Positions 26,211-39,904 of a stretch of DNA of 64,000 nucleotides are shown piece by piece. The stretch is from positions 533,001-597,000 of the forward strand of contig NW_026704061.1 of assembly GCF_958295425.1 (NCBI RefSeq), written 5' to 3'. A program made the position numbers and the translations under genes. The notes under the pieces were generated by a model that did no database searches, had not been told where the DNA came from, and saw only the letters and a program-made list of their open reading frames with translations. Positions within the stretch are counted from its first letter, which is position 1. Each line of letters starts with the position of its first letter. The DNA comes from Solea solea (Eukaryota > Chordata > Actinopteri > Pleuronectiformes > Soleidae).

Positions 26211-28142
26211 ATAAGATGTTAACTTTATTTGTGAGGTTTATGTTATGGGACAGTAGAAAATTTAAAAAAATCAGAAAACAGCCGTATACTTGCTGAATGT
26301 GCACAACACAGACACAAATAGAAAAACACATCCAAACAGTGAAATCATTGCAAAATCAAACACTGAGGTTACAGAAGTGTATCTTATAAGATGTTAACTT
26401 TATTTGTGAGGTTTATGTTACGGGACAATAGAAAATTGAAAAAAATCAGAAAACAGCCGTATACTTGCTGAATGTGCACAACAAAAGATACAAATATAAA
26501 AACACATCCAAACAGTGAAATCATTGCAAAATCAAACACTGACGGCATATAACTATATCTTATAAGATGTTAACTTCATTTGTGAGGTTTATGTTATGGG
26601 ACAGTAGAAAATTGAAAAAAATCAGAAAACAGCCGTATACTTGCTGAATGTGCACAAAACAGACACAAATAGAAAAACACATCCAAACAGTGAAATCATT
26701 GCAAAATCAAACACTGAAGGCATATAACTATATATTATAAGATTTTAACTTTATTTGTGAGGTTTATGTTATGGGACAGTAGAAAATTGAAAAAAAATCA
26801 GAAAACAGTCGATACTTGCTGAATGTGCACAACAAAAGACACAAATAGAAAAACACATCCAAACAGTGAAATCATTGCAAAATCAAACACTGAGGGTACA
26901 GAAGTATATCTTATAAGATGTTAACTTTATTTGTGAGGTTTATGTTATGGGACAGTAGAAAATTGAAAAAAATCAGAAAACAGCCGTATACTTGCTGAAT
27001 GCGCACAAAAACAGACACAAATAGAAAAACACATCCAAACAGTGAAATCATTGCAAAATCAAACACTGACAGCATATAACTATATCTTATAAGATTTTAA
27101 CTTTATTTGTGAGGTTTATGTTATGGGACAGTAGAAAATTGAAAAAAATCAGAAAACAGCCGTATACTTGCTGAATGCGCACAAAAAAAGACACAAATAG
27201 AAAAACACATCCAAACAGTGAAATCATTGCAAAATCAAACACTGAAGGCATATAACTATATCTTATAAGATGTTAACTTTATTTGTGAGGTTTATGTTAT
27301 GGGACAGTAGAAAATTGAAAAAAAATCAGAAAATAGCCGTATACTTGCTGAATGTGCACAAAACAGACACAAATAGAAAAACACATCCAAACAGTGAAAT
27401 CATTGCAAAATCAAACACTGACGGCATATAACTATATCTTATAAGATGTTAACTTTATTTGTGAGGTTTATGTTTTGCGACAGTAGAAAATTGAAAAAAA
27501 TCAGAAAACAGCCGTATACTTGCTGAATGTGCACAAAACAGACACAAATAGAAAAACACATCCAAACAGTGAAATCATTGCAAAATCAAACACTGAGGGT
27601 ACAGAAGTATATCTTGTAAGATGTTAACTTTATTTGTGAGGTTTATGTTATGCGACAGTAGAAAATTGAAAAAAATCAGAAAACAGCCGTATACTTGCTG
27701 AATGCGCACAAAAACAGACACAAATAGAAAAACACATCCAAACAGTGAAATCATTGCAAAATCAAACACTGACGGCATATAACTACATCTTATAAGATGT
27801 GAACTTTATTTGTGAGGTTTATGTTATGGGACAGTAGAAATTTGAAAAAAATCAGAAAACAGCCGTATACTTGCTGAATTAGCACAACAAAAGACACAAA
27901 TAGAAAAACACATCCAAACAGTGAAATCATTGCAAAATCAAACACTGACGGCATATAACTATATCTTATAAGATTTAACTTTATTTGTGAGGTTTATGTT
28001 ATGGGACTGTAGAAAATTGAAAAAAATCAGAAAACAGCCGTATACTTGCTGAATGCGCACAAAAACAGACACAAATAGAAAAACACATCCAAACAGTGAA
28101 ATCATTGCAAAATCAAACACTGAGGGTACAGAAGTATATCTT
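26211..28142 (+). repeat. Diverged monomers, domain II entry
   Basis: Eleven monomers, mostly 175-176 bp, with many private changes: 'TTACGGGACAATAG', 'AAATATAAAAAC', GCGCAC, the first 'ATGCGACAG' (27616), 'GAATTAGCAC', 'GATGTGAAC'. The monomer at 26737 has 'AAACAGTCGATAC', an intermediate form of the deletion found in 168-bp monomers. An open frame on the minus strand at 27575-27778 crosses monomer boundaries and is chance. Confidence 0.85.
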
Positions 28143-30244
28143 ATAAGATGTTAACTTTTTTCGTGAGGTTTATGTTATGCGACAGTAGAAAATTGAAAAA
28201 AATCAGAAAACAGCCGTATACTTGCTGAATGTGCACAAAAACAGACACAAATAGAAAAACACATCCAAACAGTGAAATCATTGCAAAATCAAACACTGAG
28301 GTTACAGAAGTGTATCTTATAAGATGTTAACTTTATTTGTGAGGTTTATGTTACGGGACAATAGAAAATTGAAAAAAATCAGAAAACAGCCGTATACTTG
28401 CTGAATGTGCACAACAAAAGATACAAATAGAAAAACACATCCAAACAGTGAAATCATTGCAAAATCAAACACTGACGGCATATAACTATATCTTATAAGA
28501 TGTTAACTTCATTTGTGAGGTTTATGTTATGGGACAGTAGAAAATTGAAAAAAATCTGAAAACAGCCGTATACTTGCTGAATGTGCACAAAAATAGACAC
28601 AAATAGAAAAACACATCCAAACAGTGAAATCATTGCAAAATCAAACACTGAGGGTACAGAAGTATATCTTATAAGATGTTAACTTTATTTGTGAGGTTTA
28701 TGTTATGGGACGGTAGAAAATTGAAAAAAATCTGAAAACAGCCGTATACTTGCTGAATGTGCACAAAACAGACACAAATAGAAAAACACATCCAAACAGT
28801 GAAATCATTGCAAAATCAAACACTGAAGGCATATAACTATATATTATAAGATTTTAACTTTATTTGTGAGGTTTATGTTATGGGACAGTAGAAAATTGAA
28901 AAAAAATCAGAAAACAGTCGATACTTGCTGAATGTGCACAACAAAAGACACAAATAGAAAAACACATCCAAACAGTGAAATCATTGCAAAATCAAACACT
29001 GAGGGTACAGAAGTATATCTTATAAGATGTTAACTTTATTTGTGAGGTTTATGTTATGGGACAGTAGAAAATTGAAAAAAATCAGAAAACAGCCGTATAC
29101 TTGCTGAATGCGCACAAAAAAAGACACAAATAGAAAAACACATCCAAACAGTGAAATCATTGCAAAATCAAACACTGAAGGCATATAACTATATCTTATA
29201 AGATTTTAACTTCATTTGTGAGGTTTATGTTATGGGACAGTAGAAAATTGAAAAAAATCAGTCGATACTTGCTGAATGTGCACAACAAAAGACACAAATA
29301 GAAAAACACATCCAAACAGTGAAATCATTGCAAAATCAAACACTGAAGGCATATAACTATATCTTATAAGATGTTAACTTTATTTGTGAGGTTTATGTTA
29401 TGCGACAGTAGAAAATTGAAAAAAATCATAAAACAGCCGTATACTTGCTGAATGTGCACAACAAAAGACACAAATAGAAAAACACATCCAAACAGTGAAA
29501 TCATTGCAAAATCAAACACTGAAGGCATATAACTATATCTTATAAGATGTTAACTTTATTTGTGAGGTTTATGTTATGCGACAGTAGAAAATTGAAAAAA
29601 ATCAGAAAACAGCCGTATACTTGCTGAATGTGCACAAAACAGACACAAATAGAAAAACACATCCAAACAGTGAAATCATTGCAAAATCAAACACTGACGG
29701 CATATAACTATATCTTATAAGATGTTAACTTTATTTATCAGGTTTATGTTACGGGACAATAGAAAATTGAAAAAAATCAGAAAACAGCCGTATACTTGCT
29801 GAATGCGCACAAAAACAGACACAAATAGAAAAACACATCCAAACAGTGAAATCATTGCAAAATCAAACACTGAGGGTACAGAAGTATATCTTATAAGATG
29901 TTAACTTTATTTGTGAGGTTTATGTTATGGGACGGTAGAAAATTGAAAAAAGTCTGAAAACAGCCGTATACTTGCTGAATGTGCACTAAAACAGACACAA
30001 ATAGAAAAACACATCCAAACAGTGAAATCATTGCAAAATCAAACACTGAGGGTACAGAAGTATATCTTATAAGATGTTAACTTTATTCGTGAGGTTTATG
30101 TTATGGGACAGTAGAAAATTGAAAAAAATCAGAAAACAGCCGTATACTTGCTGAATGTGCACAAAAACAGACACAAATAGAAAAACACATCCAAACAGTG
30201 AAATCATTGCAAAATCAAACACTGAAGGCATATAACTATATCTT
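28143..30244 (+). repeat. Diverged monomers with a second copy of the 26.2-kb block
   Basis: Monomers at 28143, 28319, 28495, 28671, 28846 and 29022 repeat marks of 26211-27264 in the same order: tail 'AGTGTATC', then 'TTACGGGACAATAG' with 'GATACAAAT', then TTCATT, 'ATATTATAAG', 'CAGTCGATAC', GCGCAC. The second copy has its marks spread over one additional monomer. Monomers from 29198 to 30069 are diverged single types. Confidence 0.8.
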
Positions 30245-32875
30245 ATAAGATTTTAACTTTATTTGTGAGGTTTATGTTATGGGACAGTAGAAAATTGAAA
30301 AAAAATCAGAAAACAGTCGATACTTGCTGAATGTGCACAACAGAAGACACAAATAGAAAAACACATCCAAACAGTGAAATCATTGCAAAATCAAACACTG
30401 AGGGTACAGAAGTATATCTTATAAGATGTTAACTTTATTTGTGAGGTTTATGTTATGGGACAGTAGAAAATTGAAAAAAATCAGAAAACAGCCGTATACT
30501 TGCTGAATGTGCACAAAAACAGACACAAATAGAAAAACACATCCAAACAGTGAAATCATTGCAAAATCAAACACTGAGGTTACAGAAGTATAACTTATAA
30601 GATGTTAACTTTATTTGTGAGGTTTATGTTATGGGCGAGGAGAAAATTGAAAAAAATCAGAAAACAGCCGTATACTTGCTGAATGTGCACAAAACAGACA
30701 TAAATAGAAAAACACATCCAAACAGTGAAATCATTGCAAAATCAAACACTGAAGGCATATAACTATATCTTATAAGATGTTAACTTTATTTGTGAGGTTT
30801 ATGTTATGCGACAGTCGAAAATTGAAAAAAATCAGAAAACAGCCGTATACTTGCTGAATGCGCACAAAAACAGACACAAATAGAAAAACACATCCAAACA
30901 GTGAAATCATTGCAAAATCAAACACTGAGGTTACAGAAGTATATCTTATAAGATGTTAACTTTATTTGTGAGGTTTATGTTATGGGCGAGGAGAAAATTG
31001 AAAAAAATCAGAAAACAGCCGTATACTTGCTGAATGTGCACAAAACAGACACAAATAGAAAAACACATCCAAACAGTGAAATCATTGCAAAATCAAACAC
31101 TGAGGGTACAGAAGTATATCTTATAAGATTTTAACTTTATTTGTGAGGTTTATGTAATGGACAGTAGAAAATTGAAAAAAATCAGAAAACAGCCGTATAC
31201 TTGCTGAATGTGCACAAAAACAGACACAAATAGAAAAACACATCCAAACAGTGAAATCATTGCAAAATCAAACACTGAGGTTACAGAAGTATATCTTATA
31301 AGATGTTAACTTTATTTGTGAGGTTTATGTTATGGGACAGTAGAAAATTGAAAAAAATCAGAAAACAGCCGTATACTTGCTGAATGTGCACAAAAACAGA
31401 CACATATAGAAAAACACATCCAAACAGTGAAATCATTGCAAAATCAAACACTGAGGTTACAGAAGTATAACTTATAAGATGTTAACTTTATTTGTGAGGT
31501 TTATGTTATGGGCGAGGAGAAAATTGAAAAAAATCAGAAAACAGCCGTATACTTGCTGAATGTGCACAAAACAGACATAAATAGAAAAACACATCCAAAC
31601 AGTGAAATCATTGCAAAATCAAACACTGAAGGCATATAACTATATCTTATAAGATTTTAACTTTATTTGTGAGGTTTATGTTATGGGACAGTAGAAAATT
31701 GAAAAAAATCAGAAAACAGCCGTATACTTGCTGAATGTGCACAAAACAGACACAAATAGAAAAACACATCCAAACAGTGAAATCATTGCAAAATCAAACA
31801 CTGAGGTTACAGAAGTATATCTTATAAGATGTTAACTTTATTTGTGAGGTTTATGTTATGCGACAGTAGAAAATTGAAAAAAATCAGAAAACAGCCGTAT
31901 ACTTGCTGAATGTGCACAAAAACAGACACAAATAGAAAAACACATCCAAACAGTGAAATCATTGCAAAATCAAACACTGAGGGTACAGAAGTATATCTTA
32001 TAAGATGTTAACTTTATTTGTGAGGTTTATGTTATGCGACAGTAGAAAATTGAAAAAAATCAGAAAACAGCCGTATACTTGCTGAATGTGCACAAAACAG
32101 ACACAAATAGAAAAACACATCCAAACAGTGAAATCATTGCAAAATCAAACACTGAGGGTACAGAAGTATATCTTATAAGATGTTAACTTTATTTGTGAGG
32201 TTTATGTTATGGGACAGTAGAAAATTGAAAAAAATCAGAAAACAGCCGTATACTTGCTGAATGTGCACAAAAACAGACACATATAGAAAAACACATCCAA
32301 ACAGTGAAATCATTGCAAAATCAAACACTGAGGTTACAGAAGTATAACTTATAAGATGTTAACTTTATTTGTGAGGTTTATGTTATGGGCGAGGAGAAAA
32401 TTGAAAAAAATCAGAAAACAGCCGTATACTTGCTGAATGTGCACAAAACAGACACAAATAGAAAAACACATCCAAACAGTGAAATCATTGCAAAATCAAA
32501 CACTGAAGGCATATAACTATATCTTATAAGATTTTAACTTTATTTGTGAGGTTTATGTTATGGGACAGTAGAAAATTGAAAAAAATCAGAAAACAGCCGT
32601 ATACTTGCTGAATGTGCACAAAACAGACACAAATAGAAAAACACATCCAAACAGTGAAATCATTGCAAAATCAAACACTGAGGTTAAAGAAGTATATCTT
32701 ATAAGATGTTAACTTTATTTGTGAGGTTTATGTTATGGGCGAGGAGAAAATTGAAAAAAATCAGAAAACAGCCGTATACTTGCTGAATGTGCACAAAACA
32801 GACACAAATAGAAAAACACATCCAAACAGTGAAATCATTGCAAAATCAAACACTGAGGGTACAGAAGTATATCTT
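30245..32875 (+). repeat. First GGGCGAGGAG monomers, irregular alternation
   Basis: Fifteen monomers. 'GGGCGAGGAG' replaces GGGACAGTAG at 30597, 30948, 31474, 32351 and 32701, usually after a monomer ending in 'GTATAACTTATAAG'. The order is not yet regular, but the pieces of the later 2635-bp HOR are present. Confidence 0.85.
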
Positions 32876-33929
32876 ATAAGAGGTTAACTTTATTTGTGAG
32901 GTTTATGTTATGCGACAGTAGAAAATTGAAAAAAATCAGAAAACAGCCGTATACTTGCTGAATGCGCACAAAAACAGACACAAATAGAAAAACACATCCA
33001 AACAGTGAAATCATTGCAAAATCAAACACTGAGGGTACAGAAGTATATCGTATAAGATGTTAACTTTATTTGTGGGATTCATGTTATGCGACAGTAGAAA
33101 ATTGAAAAAAATCTGAAAACAGCCGTATACTTGCTGAATGTGCACAAAAACAGACACAAATAGAAAAACACATCCAAACAGTGAAATCATTGCAAAATCA
33201 AACACTGAAGGCATATAACTATATCTTATAAGATTTTAACTTTATTTGTGAGGTTTATGTTATGGGACAGTAGAAAATTGAAAAAAAATCAGAAAACAGT
33301 CGATACTTGCTGAATGTGCACAACAGAAGACACAAATAGAAAAACACATCCAAACAGTGAAATCATTGCAAAATCAAACACTGAGGGTACAGAAGTATAT
33401 CTTATAAGATGTTAACTTTATTTGTGAGGTTTATGTTATGGGACAGTAGAAAATTGAAAAAAATCAGAAAACAGCCGTATACTTGCTGAATGTGCACAAA
33501 AACAGACACATATAGAAAAACACATCCAAACAGTGAAATCATTGCAAAATCAAACACTGAGGTTACAGAAGTATAACTTATAAGATGTTAACTTTATTTG
33601 TGAGGTTTATGTTATGGGCGAGGAGAAAATTGAAAAAAATCAGAAAACAGCCGTATACTTGCTGAATGTGCACAAAACAGACACAAATAGAAAAACACAT
33701 CCAAACAGTGAAATCATTGCAAAATCAAACACTGAAGGCATATAACTATATCTTATAAGATTTTAACTTTATTTGTGAGGTTTATGTTATGGGACAGTAG
33801 AAAATTGAAAAAAATCAGAAAACAGCCGTATACTTGCTGAATGTGCACAAAACAGACACAAATAGAAAAACACATCCAAACAGTGAAATCATTGCAAAAT
33901 CAAACACTGAGGGTACAGAAGTATATCTT
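32876..33929 (+). repeat. 6-monomer tandem duplication (1054 bp), copy 1
   Basis: Monomers start at 32876 ('AGAGGTTAAC', GCGCAC), 33052 ('ATCTGAAAAC', preceded by 'ATCGTATAAG'), 33228 ('CAGTCGATAC', 'CAACAGAAG'), 33404 ('ACATATAG'), 33580 (GGGCGAGGAG) and 33755. Lengths are 176, 176, 176, 176, 175, 175. Confidence 0.88.
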
Positions 33930-34983
33930 ATAAGAGGTTAACTTTATTTGTGAGGTTTATGTTATGCGACAGTAGAAAATTGAAAAAAATCAGAAAACAG
34001 CCGTATACTTGCTGAATGCGCACAAAAACAGACACAAATAGAAAAACACATCCAAACAGTGAAATCATTGCAAAATCAAACACTGAGGGTACAGAAGTAT
34101 ATCGTATAAGATGTTAACTTTATTTGTGAGGTTCATGTTATGCGACAGTAGAAAATTGAAAAAAATCTGAAAACAGCCGTATACTTGCTGAATGTGCACA
34201 AAAACAGACACAAATAGAAAAACACATCCAAACAGTGAAATCATTGCAAAATCAAACACTGAAGGCATATAACTATATCTTATAAGATTTTAACTTTATT
34301 TGTGAGGTTTATGTTATGGGACAGTAGAAAATTGAAAAAAAATCAGAAAACAGTCGATACTTGCTGAATGTGCACAACAGAAGACACAAATAGAAAAACA
34401 CATCCAAACAGTGAAATCATTGCAAAATCAAACACTGAGGGTACAGAAGTATATCTTATAAGATGTTAACTTTATTTGTGAGGTTTATGTTATGGGACAG
34501 TAGAAAATTGAAAAAAATCAGAAAACAGCCGTATACTTGCTGAATGTGCACAAAAACAGACACAAATAGAAAAACACATCCAAACAGTGAAATCATTGCA
34601 AAATCAAACACTGAGGTTACAGAAGTATAACTTATAAGATGTTAACTTTATTTGTGAGGTTTATGTTATGGGCGAGGAGAAAATTGAAAAAAATCAGAAA
34701 ACAGCCGTATACTTGCTGAATGTGCACAAAACAGACATAAATAGAAAAACACATCCAAACAGTGAAATCATTGCAAAATCAAACACTGAAGGCATATAAC
34801 TATATCTTATAAGATTTTAACTTTATTTGTGAGGTTTATGTTATGGGACAGTAGAAAATTGAAAAAAATCAGAAAACAGCCGTATACTTGCTGAATGTGC
34901 ACAAAACAGACACAAATAGAAAAACACATCCAAACAGTGAAATCATTGCAAAATCAAACACTGAGGTTACAGAAGTATATCTT
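33930..34983 (+). repeat. 6-monomer tandem duplication (1054 bp), copy 2
   Basis: It has the same six types and lengths as the preceding 1054 bp. Differences include 'GAGGTTCATG' for 'GGGATTCATG', 'ACAAATAG' for 'ACATATAG' and 'CAGACATAAA' for 'CAGACACAAA'. The minus-strand open frames at 33011-33214 and 34065-34268 are shadows of this duplication. Confidence 0.88.
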
Positions 34984-35683
34984 ATAAGATGTTAACTTTA
35001 TTTGTGAGGTTTATGTTATGCGACAGTAGAAAATTGAAAAAAATCAGAAAACAGCCGTATACTTGCTGAATGTGCACAAAACAGACACAAATAGAAAAAC
35101 ACATCCAAACAGTGAAATCATTGCAAAATCAAACACTGAGGTTACAGAAGTATAACTTATAAGATGTTAACTTTATTTGTGAGGTTTATGTTATGGGCGA
35201 GGAGAAAATTGAAAAAAATCAGAAAACAGCCGTATACTTGCTGAATGTGCACAAAACAGACACAAATAGAAAAACACATCCAAACAGTGAAATCATTGCA
35301 AAATCAAACACTGAAGGCATATAACTATATCTTATAAGATTTTAACTTTATTTGTGAGGTTTATGTTATGGGACAGTAGAAAATTGAAAAAAATCAGAAA
35401 ACAGCCGTATACTTGCTGAATGTGCACAAAACAGACACAAATAGAAAAACACATCCAAACAGTGAAATCATTGCAAAATCAAACACTGAGGTTAAAGAAG
35501 TATATCTTATAAGATGTTAACTTTATTTGTGAGGTTTATGTTATGGGCGAGGAGAAAATTGAAAAAAATCAGAAAACAGCCGTATACTTGCTGAATGTGC
35601 ACAAAACAGACACAAATAGAAAAACACATCCAAACAGTGAAATCATTGCGAAATCAAACACTGAGGGTACAGAAGTATATCTT
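34984..35683 (+). repeat. 4-monomer stretch, precursor of the 2635-bp HOR
   Basis: Monomers at 34984 ('ATGCGACAG'), 35159 (GGGCGAGGAG), 35334 ('GATTTTAAC', tail 'GAGGTTAAAG') and 35509 (GGGCGAGGAG) are each 175 bp. The last three correspond in order to 38851, 39026 and 39202 in the 2635-bp HOR region. Confidence 0.83.
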
Positions 35684-36388
35684 ATAAGAGGTTAACTTTA
35701 TTTGTGAGGTTTATGTTATGCGACAGTAGAAAATTGAAAAAAATCAGAAAACAGCCGTATACTTGCTGAATGCGCACAAAAAACAGACACAAATAGAAAA
35801 ACACATCCAAACAGTGAAATCATTGCAAAATCAAACACTGAGGGTACAGAAGTATATCGTATAAGATGTTAACTTTATTTGTGAGGTTCATGTTATGCGA
35901 CAGTAGAAAATTGAAAAAAATCTGAAAACAGCCGTATACTTGCTGAATGTGCACAAAAACAGACACAAATAGAAAAACACATCCAAACAGTGAAATCATT
36001 GCAAAATCAAACACTGAGGTTACAGAAGTATATCTTATAAGATGTTAAATTTATTTATGAGGTTTATGCTATGGGACAATAGAAAATTGAAAAAAATCAG
36101 AAAACAGCCGTATACTTGCTGAATGTGCACAAAAACAGACACAAATAGAAAAACACATCCAAACAGTGAAATCATTGCAAAATCAAACACTGAGGTTACA
36201 GAAGTATATCTTATAAGATGTTAAATTTATTTATGAGGTTTATGCTATGGGACAATAGAAAATTGAAAAAAATCAGAAAACAGCCGTATACTTGCTGAAT
36301 GTGCACAAAAACAGACACAAATAGAAAAACACATCCAAACAGTGAAATCATTGCAAAATCAAACACTGAGGTTACAGAAGTATATCTT
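35684..36388 (+). repeat. 4-monomer tandem duplication (705 bp), copy 1
   Basis: Lengths are 177, 176, 176, 176. The first has 'AGAGGTTAAC', 'ATGCGACAG' and one extra A after GCGCAC. The second has 'ATCTGAAAAC'. The third and fourth have 'GTTAAATTTATTTATGAGG' and 'GCTATGGGACAATAG'. Confidence 0.9.
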
Positions 36389-37093
36389 ATAAGAGGTTAA
36401 CTTTATTTGTGAGGTTTATGTTATGCGACAGTAGAAAATTGAAAAAAATCAGAAAACAGCCGTATACTTGCTGAATGCGCACAAAAAACAGACACAAATA
36501 GAAAAACACATCCAAACAGTGAAATCATTGCAAAATCAAACACTGAGGGTACAGAAGTATATCGTATAAGATGTTAACTTTATTTGTGAGGTTCATGTTA
36601 TGCGACAGTAGAAAATTGAAAAAAATCTGAAAACAGCCGTATACTTGCTGAATGTGCACAAAAACAGACACAAATAGAAAAACACATCCAAACAGTGAAA
36701 TCATTGCAAAATCAAACACTGAGGTTACAGAAGTATATCTTATAAGATGTTAAATTTATTTATGAGGTTTATGCTATGGGACAATAGAAAATTGAAAAAA
36801 ATCAGAAAACAGCCGTATACTTGCTGAATGTGCACAAAAACAGACACAAATAGAAAAACACATCCAAACAGTGAAATCATTGCAAAATCAAACACTGAGG
36901 TTACAGAAGTATATCTTATAAGATGTTAAATTTATTTATGAGGTTTATGCTATGGGACAATAGAAAATTGAAAAAAATCAGAAAACAGCCGTATACTTGC
37001 TGAATGTGCACAAAAACAGACACAAATAGAAAAACACATCCAAACAGTGAAATCATTGCAAAATCAAACACTGAGGTTACAGAAGTATATCTT
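36389..37093 (+). repeat. 4-monomer tandem duplication (705 bp), copy 2
   Basis: It matches 35684-36388 at all diagnostic sites I compared, including the extra A that makes the first monomer 177 bp. This is recent duplication. Confidence 0.9.
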
Positions 37094-37445
37094 ATAAGAT
37101 GTTAAATTTATTTATGAGGTTTATGCTATGGGACAATAGAAAATTGAAAAAAATCAGAAAACAGCCGTATACTTGCTGAATGTGCACAAAAACAGACACA
37201 AATAGAAAAACACATCCAAACAGTGAAATCATTGCAAAATCAAACACTGAGGTTACAGAAGTATATCTTATAAGATGTTAAATTTATTTATGAGGTTTAT
37301 GCTATGGGACAATAGAAAATTGAAAAAAATCAGAAAACAGCCGTATACTTGCTGAATGTGCACAAAAACAGACACAAATAGAAAAACACATCCAAACAGT
37401 GAAATCATTGCAAAATCAAACACTGAAGGCATATAACTATATCTT
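37094..37445 (+). repeat. Two further 'GTTAAATTT' monomers
   Basis: Together with 36742 and 36918 these make four consecutive monomers with the 'GTTAAATTT' and 'GCTATGGGACAATAG' marks. They differ only in the last tail, which is 'GAAGGCATATAAC'. This is single-monomer amplification. Confidence 0.88.
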
Positions 37446-39904
37446 ATAAGATTTTAACTTTATTTGTGAGGTTTATGTTATGGGACAGTAGAAAATTGAA
37501 AAAAATCAGAAAACAGCCGTATACTTGCTGAATGTGCACAAAAACAGACACAAATAGAAAAACACATCCAAACAGTGAAATCATTGCAAAATCAAACACT
37601 GAGGTTACAGAAGTATATCTTATAAGATGTTAACTTTATTTGTGAGGTTTATGTTATGGGCGAGGAGAAAATTGAAAAAAATCAGAAAACAGCCGTATAC
37701 TTGCTGAATGTGCACAAAACAGACACAAATAGAAAAACACATCCAAACAGTGAAATCATTGCAAAATCAAACACTGAGGGTACAGAAGTATATCTTATAA
37801 GATGTTAACTTTATTTGTGAGGTTTATGTTATGGGACAGTAGAAAATTGAAAAAAATCAGAAAACAGCCGTATACTTGCTGAATGTGCACAAAACAGACA
37901 CAAATAGAAAAACACATCCAAACAGTGAAATCATTGCAAAATCAAACACTGAGGTTACAGAAGTATATCTTATAAGATGTTAACTTTATTTGTGAGGTTT
38001 ATGTTATGGGACAGTAGAAAATTGAAAAAAATCAGAAAACAGCCGTATACTTGCTGAATGTGCACAAAAACAGACACATATAGAAAAACACATCCAAACA
38101 GTGAAATCATTGCAAAATCAAACACTGAGGTTACAGAAGTATAACTTATAAGATGTTAACTTTATTTGTGAGGTTTATGTTATGGGCGAGGAGAAAATTG
38201 AAAAAAATCAGAAAACAGCCGTATACTTGCTGAATGTGCACAAAACAGACACAAATAGAAAAACACATCCAAACAGTGAAATCATTGCAAAATCAAACAC
38301 TGAGGTTACAGAAGTATATCTTATAAGATGTTAAATTTATTTATGAGGTTTATGCTACGGGACAATAGAAAATTGAAAAAAATCAGAAAACAGCCGTATA
38401 CTTGCTGAATGTGCACAACAAAAGACACAAATAGAAAAACACTTCCAAACAGTGAAATCCTTGTAAAATCAAACACTGAGGGTACAGAAGTATATCTTAT
38501 AAGATGTTAACTTTATTTGTGAGGTTTATGTTATGGGACAGTAGAAAATTGAAAAAAATCAGAAAACAGCCGTATACTTGCTGAATGTGCACAAAAACAG
38601 ACACAAATAGAAAATCACATCCAAACATTGAAATCATTGCAAAATCAAACACTGAGGGTACAGAAGTATATCTTATAAGATGTTAACTTTATTTGTGAGG
38701 TTTATGTTATGCGACAGTAGAAAATTGAAAAAAATCAGAAAACAGCCGTATACTTGCTGAATGTGCACAAAAACAGACACATATAGAAAAACACATCCAA
38801 ACAGTGAAATCATTGCAAAATCAAACACTGAGGTTACAGAAGTATAACTTATAAGATGTTAACTTTATTTGTGAGGTTTATGTTATGGGCGAGGAGAAAA
38901 TTGAAAAAAATCAGAAAACAGCCGTATACTTGCTGAATGTGCACAAAACAGACACAAATAGAAAAACACATCCAAACAGTGAAATCATTGCAAAATCAAA
39001 CACTGAAGGCATATAACTATATCTTATAAGATTTTAACTTTATTTGTGAGGTTTATGTTATGGGACAGTAGAAAATTGAAAAAAATCAGAAAACAGCCGT
39101 ATACTTGCTGAATGTGCACAAAAACAGACACAAATAGAAAAACACATCCAAACAGTGAAATCATTGCAAAATCAAACACTGAGGTTAAAGAAGTATATCT
39201 TATAAGATGTTAACTTTATTTGTGAGGTTTATGTTATGGGCGAGGAGAAAATTGAAAAAAATCAGAAAACAGCCGTATACTTGCTGAATGTGCACAAAAC
39301 AGACACAAATAGAAAAACACATCCAAACAGTGAAATCATTGCAAAATCAAACACTGAGGGTACAGAAGTATATCTTATAAGAGGTTAACTTTATTTGTGA
39401 GGTTTATGTTATGCGACAGTAGAAAATTGAATAAAATCAGAAAACAGCTGTATACTTGCTGAATGCGCACAAAAACAGACACAAATAGAAAAACACATCC
39501 AAACAGTGAAATCATTGCAAAATCAAACACTGAGGGTACAGAAGTATATCGTATAAGATGTTAACTTTATTTGTGAGGTTTATGTTATGCGACAGTAGAA
39601 AATTGAAAAAAATCTGAAAACAGCCGTATACTTGCTGAATGTGCACAAAAACAGACACAAATAGAAAAACACATCCAAACAGTGAAATCATTGCAAAATC
39701 AAACACTGAGGTTACAGAAGTATATCTTATAAGATGTTAAATTTATTTATGAGGTTTATGCTATGGGACAATAGAAAATTGAAAAAAATCAGAAAACAGC
39801 CGTATACTTGCTGAATGTGCAAAAAAACAGACACAAATAGAAAAACACATCCAAACAGTGAAATCATTGCAAAATCAAACACTGAAGGCATATAACTATA
39901 TCTT
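37446..39904 (+). repeat. 2635-bp HOR, copy 1 (14 monomers, 2459 bp)
   Basis: It has the same monomer order as the two copies that follow but lacks one 176-bp monomer. The 'GATTTTAAC' monomer at 39026 runs straight into the 'GAGGTTAAAG' tail that belongs to the next monomer in copies 2 and 3 (2635 - 176 = 2459). A private change is 'GAATAAAATCAG' near 39430. Confidence 0.92.
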
